A stretch of 64,000 nucleotides of DNA, from assembly GCF_008802355.1 (NCBI RefSeq), contig NZ_VZRA01000001.1, positions 380,980 to 444,979 on the forward strand, read 5' to 3'. Source of the DNA: Oryzomonas sagensis. Its GTDB lineage: Bacteria; Desulfobacterota; Desulfuromonadia; Geobacterales; Pseudopelobacteraceae. A program made the translations under genes and the position numbers. Of this stretch, positions 25,216-34,001 are shown one piece after another. The first letter of the stretch is position 1. Each line of letters starts with the position of its first letter. The notes under the pieces were generated by a model that was not told where the DNA came from, ran no database searches, and saw only the letters and a program-made list of their open reading frames with translations.

Positions 25216-26934
25216 CTATACCGGGGCCTCCGCCAACCCGGCGGCCGCCTCGTCGCCGATCCCGCCGAACTGTCCGTTGATATCCTCGGCCCGGTGCAGG
25301 GCCGAACTGATGTTGGGCAGGATATTACGCGCCCCCAGGAGATGGGGCAGGTTCGAGGTGTAGATCAATCTTTTGGGCTGGCCCCGGGTGCCGCACAGGA
25401 GCAGCGTCCGCCCCGATTCGCGGAGCTTTTCGTTGAATTGTTCGATGGCATACAGGCCCGTGGCGTCGATGGCGGTCATATAGCGCAGCCTCAGGATAAC
25501 GATCGGTTGCAGACGCTCCACCGAATTGGCCATGCGGGTCAGTTTTTCCGCCGCGCCGAACAAAAGCGGCCCCTGCACGTGAAACATGCTGATGTAATGG
25601 GGGATGCTGTGATCCTGCACGATGTGAGCCTTTGCCTTTTCGATGGCCTCGGCCGTCAGGGGCGCCACCACGGTGGTGCGCGAGACCTGGTAGATGTACA
25701 GGAGCGCCGCCAGGGTCATGCCCACTTCCACGGCGATGGTGAGGTCGGCCGCCACGGTCAGGACGAAGGTGATCAGCCAGACGGATATCTCTTTCCGGTT
25801 GAGGCGCAGGATCATGGGTATCTCGTGCCACTCGCCCATGTTGTAGGCCACGACGAACAGCACCGCAGCCAGGGTGGCAAGGGGGATGAAGCGGGCCAGC
25901 GGCGCGGCGAACATGATGATGCAGAGCAGGGTCAGGGCATGGATAATACCGGAGAAGGGAGAGCGCGCCCCGGAACGAATGTTGGTGGCGGTGCGGGCAA
26001 TGGCGCCGGTTACCGGAATGCCGCCGAACAGCGGCACCGTCAGGTTGGCGACCCCCTGGGCCACCAGTTCCACATTGGAGTTGTGGCGGTCGCCGCTCAT
26101 GGAATCGGCCACCACCGCCGAGAGCAGACTCTCGATAGCCGCCAGGAGCGCCACGGTCAGGGCCGAGGGAAGCAGCGGAATAATCAACTCCTGGCGAAAC
26201 TGGGGGATCTGCAGATGGGGCAAGCCGGTGGGGATGCCGCCGAATTTGCTGCCGATGGTCTCCACCGGGAGATCCAACAGGGCGACACAGGCCGTGGCCC
26301 CCAGCAGGGCGACGATCGAACCGGGTATGCGGCGGGTTAAGCGCGGTACGATCAGGATGACGGCCAGGGAGGCCACGGCCAGCACAATGGCGGCCAGGTC
26401 AGCCCTATCCAGGTTCAGGACGATGAAACGCATCCGCTCGATGAACTCGCTGGGCACCTTGGCGGCCACCCGCAGTCCCAGGAAATCCTTGAACTGGGTG
26501 GAGGCTATCAGGATGGCGATACCGTTGGTAAAACCGATGACAACCGGCCTGGGTATGAATTTGACCGCATTCCCCAGGCCGGTCAGCCCCAGGAAAATCA
26601 GGATTACGCCGGCCATCATGGTGACCATCAGCAGGCCCGAAAGGCCGTGCCTGGCGATGATGGCGGCAATTACCACCACGAACGCCCCGGTCGGACCGCC
26701 GATCTGGGTCCGCGAACCGCCCAGGGCCGAGATCAGGAAACCGGCGATGACCGCCGTATAGATGCCGGCCTGGGGCGTGACGCCGGAGGAAATGCCGAAG
26801 GCCATGGCCAACGGCAGGGCCACCAGGCCGACCGTGATGCCGCTGGTCGTGTCGGCCGCCAGGTCGGCCCTCGTATAGCCCTTGAGCGCCTGGACGGACT
26901 TGGGCAGCCATTGCGACAGCTTGCTCTGCTTCAT
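25216..26934 (-). CDS. SulP-family anion transporter with STAS domain
   Basis: 572 residues. About eleven to twelve membrane helices fill residues 20-420 and contain the family motif GLVALPLAMAFGISSGV. A cytoplasmic STAS domain occupies the last 130 residues (ILRLRYMTAIDATGLYAIEQF). SulP proteins carry sulfate, bicarbonate or similar anions; the substrate is not decided by sequence here. No carbonic anhydrase gene is adjacent, which would have suggested bicarbonate. AAAGGA lies about 15 bases upstream of the ATG. Confidence 0.9.
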   Translation of the reverse strand: MKQSKLSQWLPKSVQALKGYTRADLAADTTSGITVGLVALPLAMAFGISSGVTPQAGIYTAVIAGFLISALGGSRTQIGGPTGAFVVVIAAIIARHGLSGLLMVTMMAGVILIFLGLTGLGNAVKFIPRPVVIGFTNGIAILIASTQFKDFLGLRVAAKVPSEFIERMRFIVLNLDRADLAAIVLAVASLAVILIVPRLTRRIPGSIVALLGATACVALLDLPVETIGSKFGGIPTGLPHLQIPQFRQELIIPLLPSALTVALLAAIESLLSAVVADSMSGDRHNSNVELVAQGVANLTVPLFGGIPVTGAIARTATNIRSGARSPFSGIIHALTLLCIIMFAAPLARFIPLATLAAVLFVVAYNMGEWHEIPMILRLNRKEISVWLITFVLTVAADLTIAVEVGMTLAALLYIYQVSRTTVVAPLTAEAIEKAKAHIVQDHSIPHYISMFHVQGPLLFGAAEKLTRMANSVERLQPIVILRLRYMTAIDATGLYAIEQFNEKLRESGRTLLLCGTRGQPKRLIYTSNLPHLLGARNILPNISSALHRAEDINGQFGGIGDEAAAGLAEAPV

Positions 26935-26988
26935 GATGTTTTTCGTACCATTCCTTTCCCGATGCCGACTAGAGAAACACCAATATGC

Positions 26989-27426
26989 CTATCGTCTGAT
27001 TATGAGTGCCGCACCGGCAGCCAAAAGGACGATGCCGAGGAACCGCTGAGGGGTGAGCGGCAGGTGGCGCAGCCCGAACAGCCCATAGTGATCCAGGAAC
27101 GCCCCGGCGGCCAATTGCCCGGTGATGATCGCTGCCATGACGGCTGCCGTCCCGAGGCGCGGCACGGTAATGATCGTCAGAGTGACGAAAAAGGCACCCA
27201 GGAGGCCGCCGGTCAACTCCCACCAACTGGCGGCAGTGACGCCGCGCCACGTCCCGCGCCCGGTGAGCATGACCACCGCCAACAGGGCCAGCGTTCCCAC
27301 GGCAAATGAGATCATGGAACTTTCATAACTGCCGACCTTCTGGGCCAGCCGGGCATTGATCGATGGCTGTACCGCAACCGCCACGCCACCGCAGACCATC
27401 AGTGCAACAAGTAGAATGTTGCTCAC
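26989..27426 (-). CDS. DMT-superfamily permease, YdcZ/DUF606 type
   Basis: 145 residues from GTG 27426, chosen because GGAGGGG lies seven bases upstream; the frame remains open to 27507 but without a site. Five membrane helices are visible, the usual number for this half-size family. It has GRGTWRG between helices 2 and 3 and a short positively charged tail. Such proteins are small exporters with unknown substrates. It lies 54 bp upstream of the SulP gene on the same strand. Confidence 0.82.
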   Translation of the reverse strand: MSNILLVALMVCGGVAVAVQPSINARLAQKVGSYESSMISFAVGTLALLAVVMLTGRGTWRGVTAASWWELTGGLLGAFFVTLTIITVPRLGTAAVMAAIITGQLAAGAFLDHYGLFGLRHLPLTPQRFLGIVLLAAGAALIIRR

Positions 27427-27617
27427 CGCTTTTCCCCTCCACCGCACTCGACGTTCCCCACGCCGATCGCTACCCATTCGGGCCAAAACCGTCGCAGTAC
27501 CCTGCATAGGTACTAGTATGAGAAAACGCCGAATGTCAACAATTTTGGCTCACCATGGCCGGAAAAGTTGACAAGAGCAACACGGAGGCTTTAGAGTTAC
27601 TTGCGTTTGGAGTACCA

Positions 27618-28100
27618 ATGTTCAATAAGAAAAAACTCATACAACGGTTCAAGGCCCTCCTGTCGCTGGACGGTCATCCCGCCCATATTGCGGCCGGCTT
27701 TGCGGTCGGTGTTTTCATCAGCTTCACCCCCTTCTTCGGTCTCCACACCCCCCTGGCCATCGCCCTGGCTTTCGTCTTTCGCCTCAACAAGGTCAGCTGC
27801 ATCAGCGGCGCCTGGGTCAACACGCCGTTTACCGTGGTGCCGACCTTGGCGCTCAGCTACAAGCTCGGCAGATACCTGCGGGGAAAGCCGGTTAACGAAC
27901 TGGCGCTCAAGGGACTGGAATGGCAGTATATCAAGCCCTACGCCAAATCCCTGCTGCTGGGCTGCTCCATCATCGGCTTCATCTCGGCAGTGGCGGCCTA
28001 TTTTCTCTGCTATTGGCTGGTGGTCGTCTTCCGACGCCGGGATGCCTCAATGACGGAGATAACGAGGGAGATGGAAGAGGTGGGAGAAGACTTGGAATAG
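27618..28100 (+). CDS. DUF2062 membrane protein
   Basis: 160 residues from ATG 27618, with TTGGAG seven bases upstream; an ATG at 27555 would add 21 residues. It has the DUF2062 pattern: a basic amphipathic start (KKLIQRF), the motif FISFTPFFGLHTPLA, a second pair of helices with AWVNTPFTVVP, and an acidic C-terminal tail. Proteins of this family are inner-membrane proteins of unknown function. It is flanked by divergent and convergent genes, so it is monocistronic. Confidence 0.85.
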   Translation: MFNKKKLIQRFKALLSLDGHPAHIAAGFAVGVFISFTPFFGLHTPLAIALAFVFRLNKVSCISGAWVNTPFTVVPTLALSYKLGRYLRGKPVNELALKGLEWQYIKPYAKSLLLGCSIIGFISAVAAYFLCYWLVVVFRRRDASMTEITREMEEVGEDLE

Positions 28101-28107
28101 GGTGAAC

Positions 28108-28137
28108 AGGCGGGCGGATGGCCCGCCTTTTTTGTGC
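28108..28137 (+). terminator. Intrinsic terminator between convergent genes
   Basis: GGCGGGC (28109-28116) pairs with GCCCGCC (28122-28129) around GGATG, followed by TTTTTT. It ends the DUF2062 transcript and lies just ahead of the convergent pit stop. Confidence 0.85.
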
Positions 28138-28174
28138 ATGCGCGAGAGCCCCCGCCGCAGGGGGGCGCCTACCT

Positions 28175-29176
28175 CTACCTGCCGAGCAGCGGACTCAGCA
28201 CCTGATAGGCCAGATAGGCCATCAACCCCGAAGCCGGGATGGTCAGTACCCAGGCCAGCACGATACGCTGGGCCACCTTCCAGTTGACCGCCGTGAGCCG
28301 CTTGGAAAGCCCGACGCCCAGGATGGTGGACGTGATGACATGGGTCGTGCTGGTGGGCATGCCCAAAGCCGACGCCCCCAGGATAACCCCGGCCGAAGCG
28401 GTTTCCACGCAGAAGCCGTGCACCGGCTGGAGCTTGACGAAATCACGCCCCACGGTCTTGATGATACGCCAGCCCCCGAGGGCCGTTCCACAGGCCATGG
28501 CGGTGGCGCAGGCCACCATCACCTCCCAGGGAACCGCGAAGGTTTTCAGGAAACCGTAACTGACCAGCGCCATGGTGATGACCCCCATGGATTTCTGGGC
28601 ATCGGCCGTCCCATGGGAGAAAGCCATGAAGGCCGCCGAAAGGACCTGCAAGCGGCGAAAATACTTGTTGAGCGCGCTTGGGGCGCTGTTGTGGAAGACG
28701 CGGTAGAGGAACAACATGAAAGCGAAGCCAACGATGGTCCCCAATATGGGGGAGATCAGCAGGGCGAGAACGATCTTTTCCAGACCGCCCCATTTGAGCG
28801 CGCCGAGGCCGGCATGGGCATACACCGAACCCATGAGGCCGCCGATGATGGCATGGGAGGACGAGGAAGGAAGCCCGTAATACCAGGTGATCAGGTTCCA
28901 GATGATCGCGCCGAGGATACCGGCCAGAACCACCATCTGGGTGATGTTGGCGCTGTCCACGATCCCCTTGCCGATGGTGGAGGCCACCTTGGTGGAGATC
29001 ATGGCGCCGGCGAAGTTGAGCACCGCAGCCATGCAGATGGCGGCCTTTACCGAGAGCGCCCGGGTCGAGACACAGGTTGCGATGGCATTGGCCGTATCGT
29101 GGAATCCGTTGATATAGTCGAACAGAAGCGCCGCCAGGATGACCAGGCAAAGCATCACCAAGACCGGATCAAGCAT
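28175..29176 (-). CDS. pit: PiT-family inorganic phosphate transporter
   Basis: 333 residues, about ten membrane helices. The duplicated family signature is visible: DYINGFHDTANAIAT near the N terminus and a second GxxxGTxxG-type half in the C-terminal part (ACGTALGGWRI). These couple phosphate to protons or sodium. It overlaps the upstream DUF47 gene by eight bases, a pairing seen in many bacteria, where the DUF47 protein modulates the transporter. A 22-bp spaced TGTCACG direct repeat upstream of the pair (29877-29905) may be a PhoB-type site. Confidence 0.9.
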   Translation of the reverse strand: MLDPVLVMLCLVILAALLFDYINGFHDTANAIATCVSTRALSVKAAICMAAVLNFAGAMISTKVASTIGKGIVDSANITQMVVLAGILGAIIWNLITWYYGLPSSSSHAIIGGLMGSVYAHAGLGALKWGGLEKIVLALLISPILGTIVGFAFMLFLYRVFHNSAPSALNKYFRRLQVLSAAFMAFSHGTADAQKSMGVITMALVSYGFLKTFAVPWEVMVACATAMACGTALGGWRIIKTVGRDFVKLQPVHGFCVETASAGVILGASALGMPTSTTHVITSTILGVGLSKRLTAVNWKVAQRIVLAWVLTIPASGLMAYLAYQVLSPLLGR

Positions 29177-29789
29177 TTTTCACCACCACGCTCTCGAGGA
29201 TGTTGGCAGCGTCTTCGCACTTGTCGGTGGCCTTTTCCAGCGTCTCGAAGATTTCCTTCCATTTGATCAGTTGGATCGGGTCCTTTTCCTCATCGAACAG
29301 GCGGCTGATAGCCTCGCGGGATACCCGGTCGGCCTCGTTTTCCAAGGCATTGATCTCCACACACGCCTCGAAGATATGTTCGTTCGACTGTTTGCCCAGC
29401 ATGGCCACGGCCTTGTCCACGACCTGGCACGACTGGAGGATGATGAAACCGAGCGACTTGGCCTCGTGGGGGATGGTCTCCGCGTTATACATGATGATCC
29501 GCTGGGCCGAGGCGTCGATCAGATCGAGGATGTCGTCCAAGGCACTGGACAAGGCATAGATATCCTCCCGGTCAAAAGGGGTGACGAAGGTTTTGTTCAG
29601 CTTCTGGATAATCTCGTGGGTGAGCGAGTCGCCGTTGTGTTCGATATCCTTGATTTTGCGCTGGCTGGCAGCGGGGTTCTCAAAATTGTCGAGCATATCC
29701 TTGAGGGCCAGGGCGCCCTCGATGGTGTTTTCCGTCATCTGCTTGAATAGTTGGAAAAATTTTTCTTCCTTGGGGATCAATCCGAACAT
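29169..29789 (-). CDS. DUF47/PhoU-like regulator of phosphate transport
   Basis: 206 residues from ATG 29789 (GGGAGG eight bases upstream; the longer frame to 29882 lacks a site). It is mostly long alpha helices with conserved acidic and His residues (ALSSALDDILDLID), matching the PhoU-like DUF47 fold. These proteins accompany PiT transporters and bind metal clusters. It is the first gene of a two-gene operon with pit, whose start lies inside its end. Confidence 0.9.
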   Translation of the reverse strand: MFGLIPKEEKFFQLFKQMTENTIEGALALKDMLDNFENPAASQRKIKDIEHNGDSLTHEIIQKLNKTFVTPFDREDIYALSSALDDILDLIDASAQRIIMYNAETIPHEAKSLGFIILQSCQVVDKAVAMLGKQSNEHIFEACVEINALENEADRVSREAISRLFDEEKDPIQLIKWKEIFETLEKATDKCEDAANILESVVVKNA

Positions 29790-29876
29790 TCCGCCTCCCG
29801 TCGTTGTAGAGCCGTTGCGATTAATGTAAAAAAACCTATCGTATATACCATGTTTTTGTGCCGCTTCCCACAGAAA

Positions 29877-29905
29877 TGTCACGGGGGCGCAACGAGGTTG
29901 TCACG
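29877..29905. promoter_or_regulatory. Candidate PhoB-type direct repeat upstream of the DUF47-pit operon
   Basis: TGTCACG occurs at 29877-29883 and again at 29899-29905, exactly 22 bp (two helical turns) apart. PhoB-family regulators recognise 7-bp direct repeats at 11-bp intervals; the genes are for phosphate transport. The middle half-site is poor. Confidence 0.35.
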
Positions 29906-30015
29906 CAGCGGTTTCGGCGGTTGCCTTTGGGGCTGTCTTGCAGTATTCTGCCCCTTTCGAGGGGTGCGGACGGGTGGGTAGCCATCCCAGCCCCCTTGCC
30001 GGAAAGGAATCGTTC

Positions 30016-30828
30016 ATGAACATGTTGCACGCCGTCGTCCTCGGCGCCCTCCAGGGATTTTGCGAAGTACTCCCCATCAGCAGTTCCGCCCACCTGATCC
30101 TGGTGCCCTGGTTTCTGAAATGGCCCGAATCGGGCCTGACCTTCGATGTGGCCCTGCATCTCGGCACCTTGATCGCCCTGGCGGTCTATTTCCGCCGGGA
30201 CATCGTCCAACTGGCGGTCTCCGCCCTCGACGCCATCGCAACACGCTCCCTGGACACGCCGGCCAAACGGCTGCCGTTTTTGCTCCTGGCTGCCACGGTC
30301 CCGGCCGGTGTGGTCGGCAAGCTTTTCGAACAGACCATGGAGGAGGTCTTCCGTGAGAGCCCCTTGCTGATCGCCACCTTCCTGATCGTCTTCGGCATCA
30401 TCCTGGGCCTTGCCGACCGCTGGGGACGCAGGCGCTACGGCCTGAGCGACGTCAAAACCGGCAGCGCCCTCACCATCGGCCTGTTCCAGTGCCTGGCGCT
30501 GATCCCGGGCGTTTCCCGCTCGGGCATCACCATCACCGCCGGCCTGATGCTGGGCTTCACCCGCGAGAGCGCGGCCCGGTTTTCCTTCCTGCTCTCGCTC
30601 CCCATCGTGGCCGGAGCGGCACTGCTCAAAACGCTGCACGTGGCCAAGCACGGCATCCCCGCCGGCGAAGGACTTCCCATGCTGGTCGGTATCGCCGTGT
30701 CGGCGGTCACCGGCTATATCAGCGTGGCTTTCCTGTTGCGCATGGTCCAGAAACGGAGTATCGCGCCGTTTGTCTGGTATCGCCTGCTGGCGGGTGGTGT
30801 CGTGATCGCCCTCGTCATGGCAAGATAA
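30016..30828 (+). CDS. uppP: Undecaprenyl-diphosphatase UppP (BacA)
   Basis: 270 residues from ATG 30016 with AAAGGA upstream (the open frame extends 26 codons further but has no site). It has the two active-site motifs of the family: EVLPISSSAHLIL near residue 20 and PGVSRSGITITAGL near 160. About eight membrane helices are present. UppP regenerates undecaprenyl phosphate for peptidoglycan and O-antigen assembly, so it serves the polysaccharide locus in the same window, although it lies some 15 kb from it. It runs in the same direction as radC, 48 bp downstream. Confidence 0.92.
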   Translation: MNMLHAVVLGALQGFCEVLPISSSAHLILVPWFLKWPESGLTFDVALHLGTLIALAVYFRRDIVQLAVSALDAIATRSLDTPAKRLPFLLLAATVPAGVVGKLFEQTMEEVFRESPLLIATFLIVFGIILGLADRWGRRRYGLSDVKTGSALTIGLFQCLALIPGVSRSGITITAGLMLGFTRESAARFSFLLSLPIVAGAALLKTLHVAKHGIPAGEGLPMLVGIAVSAVTGYISVAFLLRMVQKRSIAPFVWYRLLAGGVVIALVMAR

Positions 30829-30876
30829 CCCCTTCCCCTGAAGGGAAAGTGACACACCCAACTGCGGGAGGTGATC

Positions 30877-31566
30877 ATGAGCGGCGGGATCAAGGAATGG
30901 CCCCAGGATGAACGTCCTCGGGAAAAGATGCTCAAACAGGGGGCGGCCGGCCTGACCGACGCCGAACTCCTGGCCCTCATCCTCAGGAGCGGCGATCCGA
31001 CCACCGGCCAGAGCGCCATCGACCTGGGGCGCAAGCTGATCGGTCACTTCGGCAGCAACCTGCGGGAACTGGGCAGCGCCGAAATCACCGAGATCACCGC
31101 CATCAAGGGCATGGGGCTGGCCAAGGCGGCCGGCGTCAAGGCCGCCTTCACCCTTGCTTCGCGCTTTCAGGCCCGCAAGCTGGAGAGCTTCGACCGCTTC
31201 ACCTCCCCCCGGCAGGTCTTCGACTACTTCCACCACGAATTCCGCGACAGCCGCAAGGAGTATTTCCTGGCACTGCTCCTGGACGGCAAGAACCGCATCA
31301 TCCGCCGCGTTCAGATCTCGGAGGGCTCCCTCAACCAAAGCATCGTCCACCCCCGCGAGGTCTTCAACCCGGCCGTCAGGGAATCCGCCGCAGCCATGAT
31401 CCTGGTCCACAACCATCCCACCGGCGACCCGGCCCCCAGCGGCGAGGACGTGGCCGTCACCCGCCGCCTGCGCGAGGCCGGCGACATCATGGGGATCAGG
31501 GTGCTGGACCATATCGTCATCGGCGACGGCGAGTACGTGAGTTTCGTGGAGCGGGGACTGCTGTAA
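30877..31566 (+). CDS. radC: RadC-family JAB-domain protein
   Basis: 229 residues from ATG 30877 with GGGAGG seven bases upstream. A helix-hairpin-helix-like N-terminal region (LTDAELLALILR, IKGMGLAKAAGVKA) precedes a JAMM metal site, HNHPTGDPAPSGED (His, His, Ser, Asp). RadC proteins are annotated for DNA repair but their molecular function is still unclear. All metal ligands are present. Confidence 0.9.
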   Translation: MSGGIKEWPQDERPREKMLKQGAAGLTDAELLALILRSGDPTTGQSAIDLGRKLIGHFGSNLRELGSAEITEITAIKGMGLAKAAGVKAAFTLASRFQARKLESFDRFTSPRQVFDYFHHEFRDSRKEYFLALLLDGKNRIIRRVQISEGSLNQSIVHPREVFNPAVRESAAAMILVHNHPTGDPAPSGEDVAVTRRLREAGDIMGIRVLDHIVIGDGEYVSFVERGLL

Positions 31567-31603
31567 TCGCAAGCCAGACAACATGATCGGAGAGAGGTTG
31601 ACC

Positions 31604-32263
31604 ATGGAGGAGAGAAACGTGGGGGCAAGGGAAGCCGCCCGAACGGCAGATGAGCCGAATGCGCCCGGGGCCGGTGCCGTTATCCGCTGTGCCTGGGCCG
31701 GCAGCGACCCGCTCTACCAGGCCTACCACGACCGGGAATGGGGTGTGCCGGTGCACGACGACCGGGTGCTGTTCGAGTTCCTGACGCTGGAAGGCGCCCA
31801 GGCCGGGCTCTCCTGGATCACCATCCTGCGCAAGCGGGAGGCCTATCGCGCCGCCTTTGCCGGCTTCGATCCCGAGGCGGTGGCCCGCTTCGACGAGAAC
31901 AAGGTGGCGGCACTGCTGGCCAACCCCGGCATCGTCCGCAACCGTCTGAAGGTGGAATCCACCATCACCAACGCCCGCGCCTTCCTGAAGGTCCAGGAGG
32001 AATTCGGCTCCTTCGCGGCCTACCAGTGGGGTTTCGTGGACGGCAGGCCGCTACGGAATGGCTGGGGGAGCATCAAGGAGGTTCCGCCCAGCACGCCCCA
32101 GTCCGACGCCCTGAGCCGCGACCTGAAACGGCGCGGCTTTCGCTTTGTCGGCACGACCATCTGCTACGCCCACATGCAGGCGGTCGGCATGGTCAACGAC
32201 CACACCGTGGATTGCTTCCGCTGGCGGGAATTGCAGGAAGAGGAGTCATGGCGGGTGCGCTGA
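31604..32263 (+). CDS. tag: DNA-3-methyladenine glycosylase I
   Basis: 219 residues from ATG 31604, with GGAGAGAGG at about nine bases upstream. After an unusual 27-residue leader it matches Tag: RCAWAGSDPLYQAYHDREWG (zinc-binding start), LEGAQAGLSWITILRKR, and the C-terminal THQ-equivalent region with CYAHMQAVGMVNDHTVDCF. E. coli Tag is about 187 residues, so the N-terminal extension may be non-native or the start may be further in. It removes 3-methyladenine from DNA. The gene is 37 bp from radC, another DNA-related gene. Confidence 0.92.
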   Translation: MEERNVGAREAARTADEPNAPGAGAVIRCAWAGSDPLYQAYHDREWGVPVHDDRVLFEFLTLEGAQAGLSWITILRKREAYRAAFAGFDPEAVARFDENKVAALLANPGIVRNRLKVESTITNARAFLKVQEEFGSFAAYQWGFVDGRPLRNGWGSIKEVPPSTPQSDALSRDLKRRGFRFVGTTICYAHMQAVGMVNDHTVDCFRWRELQEEESWRVR

Positions 32264-32397
32264 GGGAATACCGGCGGTTGATCGAGGAGCTGATAATCAG
32301 GTTCCGCACCAGCAAACGCCTTCATCGCCCTCGGTAGGGCGGACAAGTCGTAGGTTATTGCCGGCAGTATTCTCCCCTGGAACCCTTGCCCCTGCTC

Positions 32398-33648
32398 CTA
32401 TTTGATCGCCGAATCTTTCCGCGGCACCACCACGATGCCCGATTCGGTTACGGTGTAGCCCCGGCGCAGGTCCGCCTCGCGGTCGTAGCCGATGATCGCC
32501 CCGTCCGGGATGACCACCCCCTTGTCGATGATCGTCTTTCTGATCTTGGCGTGCCTGCCGATGTTCACGTTTTCGAACAGGATGGAATCCTCCACGAGGC
32601 TGAAGCTGTTGATCTTGCACAACGGGCCGATGATCGACCGGCGGACCGTGCCGCCGCTGGTGATGCAGCCCGCGCAGACGTACGAGTCGATGTTCTGGCC
32701 GCGGCGGTCGTCGTCGTCGAAGACCGTCTTGGCCGGCGGCAGGTTCCCCTGGTTGGTGAGGATGGGCCATTTGTAGTTGTAGAGATTGAGCTGGGGCGAT
32801 ACATGGATCAGGTCCATGTTGGCCTCGTAGTAGGAGTCGATGGTGCCCACGTCCTTCCAGTAGCCCCGCTCCTCGCTCTTCATGCCGGGGATCAGGTTAT
32901 CGTTGAAGTTATAGGCGAACACCCGGTCCCCCTTTTCCAGCATCATGGGGATCACGTGCTTGCCGAAATCCAGGTCTTCGTGCTGCTTCTTCCCTTCCAG
33001 CAGCACCTCGATCAGCTTCTTGGTGGGAAAGATGTAGTTGCCCATGGAGGCAAAGCAGGTTGCCCTTCCGGGGATGGTTTCGGGATTGGCCGGTTTTTCC
33101 GCGAAAGCGGTCACCCGGGAATCGTCGTCCACGGAAAAGACCCCGAACCGTCTGGCCTCTTCCACCGGCACCTCCAGGGCCGCGATCGTGATGTCGGCCC
33201 GGTTCATGCGATGGTAGTTGATCATCTGGCTGATATCCATCTTGTAGATGTGGTCGCCGCCGAACACGGCCACGTAATCCGCATCCGAGGACTCCACGAA
33301 CCGCAGGTACTGCAGGATGGCGTCGGCGGTTCCCTTGAACCACTCCTCGCTCTCGCTGCTGGTTTCCGGCGAGATGGCCACGTAGAACTCCCCCAGGCCG
33401 GTCCACTTGCCCCAGGATTCCCGGATATGCTTGTTGAGCGAGTAGGCCCGGTACTGGGTCAGGATGTAGACCTTCTTGATGCCCGAGTTGAACAGGTTGG
33501 AGAGCACGAAATCGATGATCTTGTATTTGCCGCCGAAGGAAACGCTCGGTTTCGCCCGGCGCATGGTCAGCGGATTGAGCCGTTCCCCCCTGCCTCCGGC
33601 CAGTACCATTGCGATCGTGTTCCTGCCGACGTTGTCAGAGCTGTACAT
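32398..33648 (-). CDS. glgC: Glucose-1-phosphate adenylyltransferase
   Basis: 416 residues. The nucleotidyltransferase motif AGGRGERLNPLT is at the N terminus, followed by the substrate region PSVSFGGKYKIIDF and, after about 300 residues, a left-handed beta-helix domain. It makes ADP-glucose for glycogen. No glgA, glgB or glgP lies in the window, so it is separated from its pathway. AGGAGG lies upstream of the ATG (GGCGCC follows). Its transcript starts near the hemG-side terminator, in a 353-bp gap. Confidence 0.93.
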   Translation of the reverse strand: MYSSDNVGRNTIAMVLAGGRGERLNPLTMRRAKPSVSFGGKYKIIDFVLSNLFNSGIKKVYILTQYRAYSLNKHIRESWGKWTGLGEFYVAISPETSSESEEWFKGTADAILQYLRFVESSDADYVAVFGGDHIYKMDISQMINYHRMNRADITIAALEVPVEEARRFGVFSVDDDSRVTAFAEKPANPETIPGRATCFASMGNYIFPTKKLIEVLLEGKKQHEDLDFGKHVIPMMLEKGDRVFAYNFNDNLIPGMKSEERGYWKDVGTIDSYYEANMDLIHVSPQLNLYNYKWPILTNQGNLPPAKTVFDDDDRRGQNIDSYVCAGCITSGGTVRRSIIGPLCKINSFSLVEDSILFENVNIGRHAKIRKTIIDKGVVIPDGAIIGYDREADLRRGYTVTESGIVVVPRKDSAIK

Positions 33649-34001
33649 GGGGCGCCTCCTTTGCAGCTTATGGGGTTGTTATGGGTATAAGGGCCAGGTG
33701 TATCTCCGGGGCTGATGGATGGTGAGGGGAGCGCCCGGCCAACAAAAAAGCCGCCCGATCAGCAATCTGCTGACCTGAGCGGCTTTTCATCCGGCCTATA
33801 GGGCTTCATCCCGTGAAACCATATCCTCACCCCATGAGAGCGAATCGTAACGCAACCGGTCACAAATTACGCCGGAGAAGCCGGGCTGTCAAGGAGCGCC
33901 ACGATATTTCCGCGGGAAAGGCGGCCCGGCAATGGAACGCCATGGCGCCCCCCACAACCACTCGGAGAAAAATCCTTTTCCCGTATCAGGGCGGCAGTGA
34001 T
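33649..34001. other. Intergenic region between hemY and glgC
   Basis: 353 bp. It contains the hemY-side terminator (33745-33789). The glgC promoter must lie close to 33650-33740, but no strong sigma-70 boxes stood out on the minus strand. Nothing else was seen. Confidence 0.4.
33745..33789 (-). terminator. Intrinsic terminator of the marR-hemY operon
   Basis: AAAAAGCCGC on the left and GCGGCTTTT on the right pair around an inner TCAGCA/TGCTGA hairpin. The T-run lies on the minus strand after the stem, so it stops transcription of the upstream hemY gene before glgC. Confidence 0.85.
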
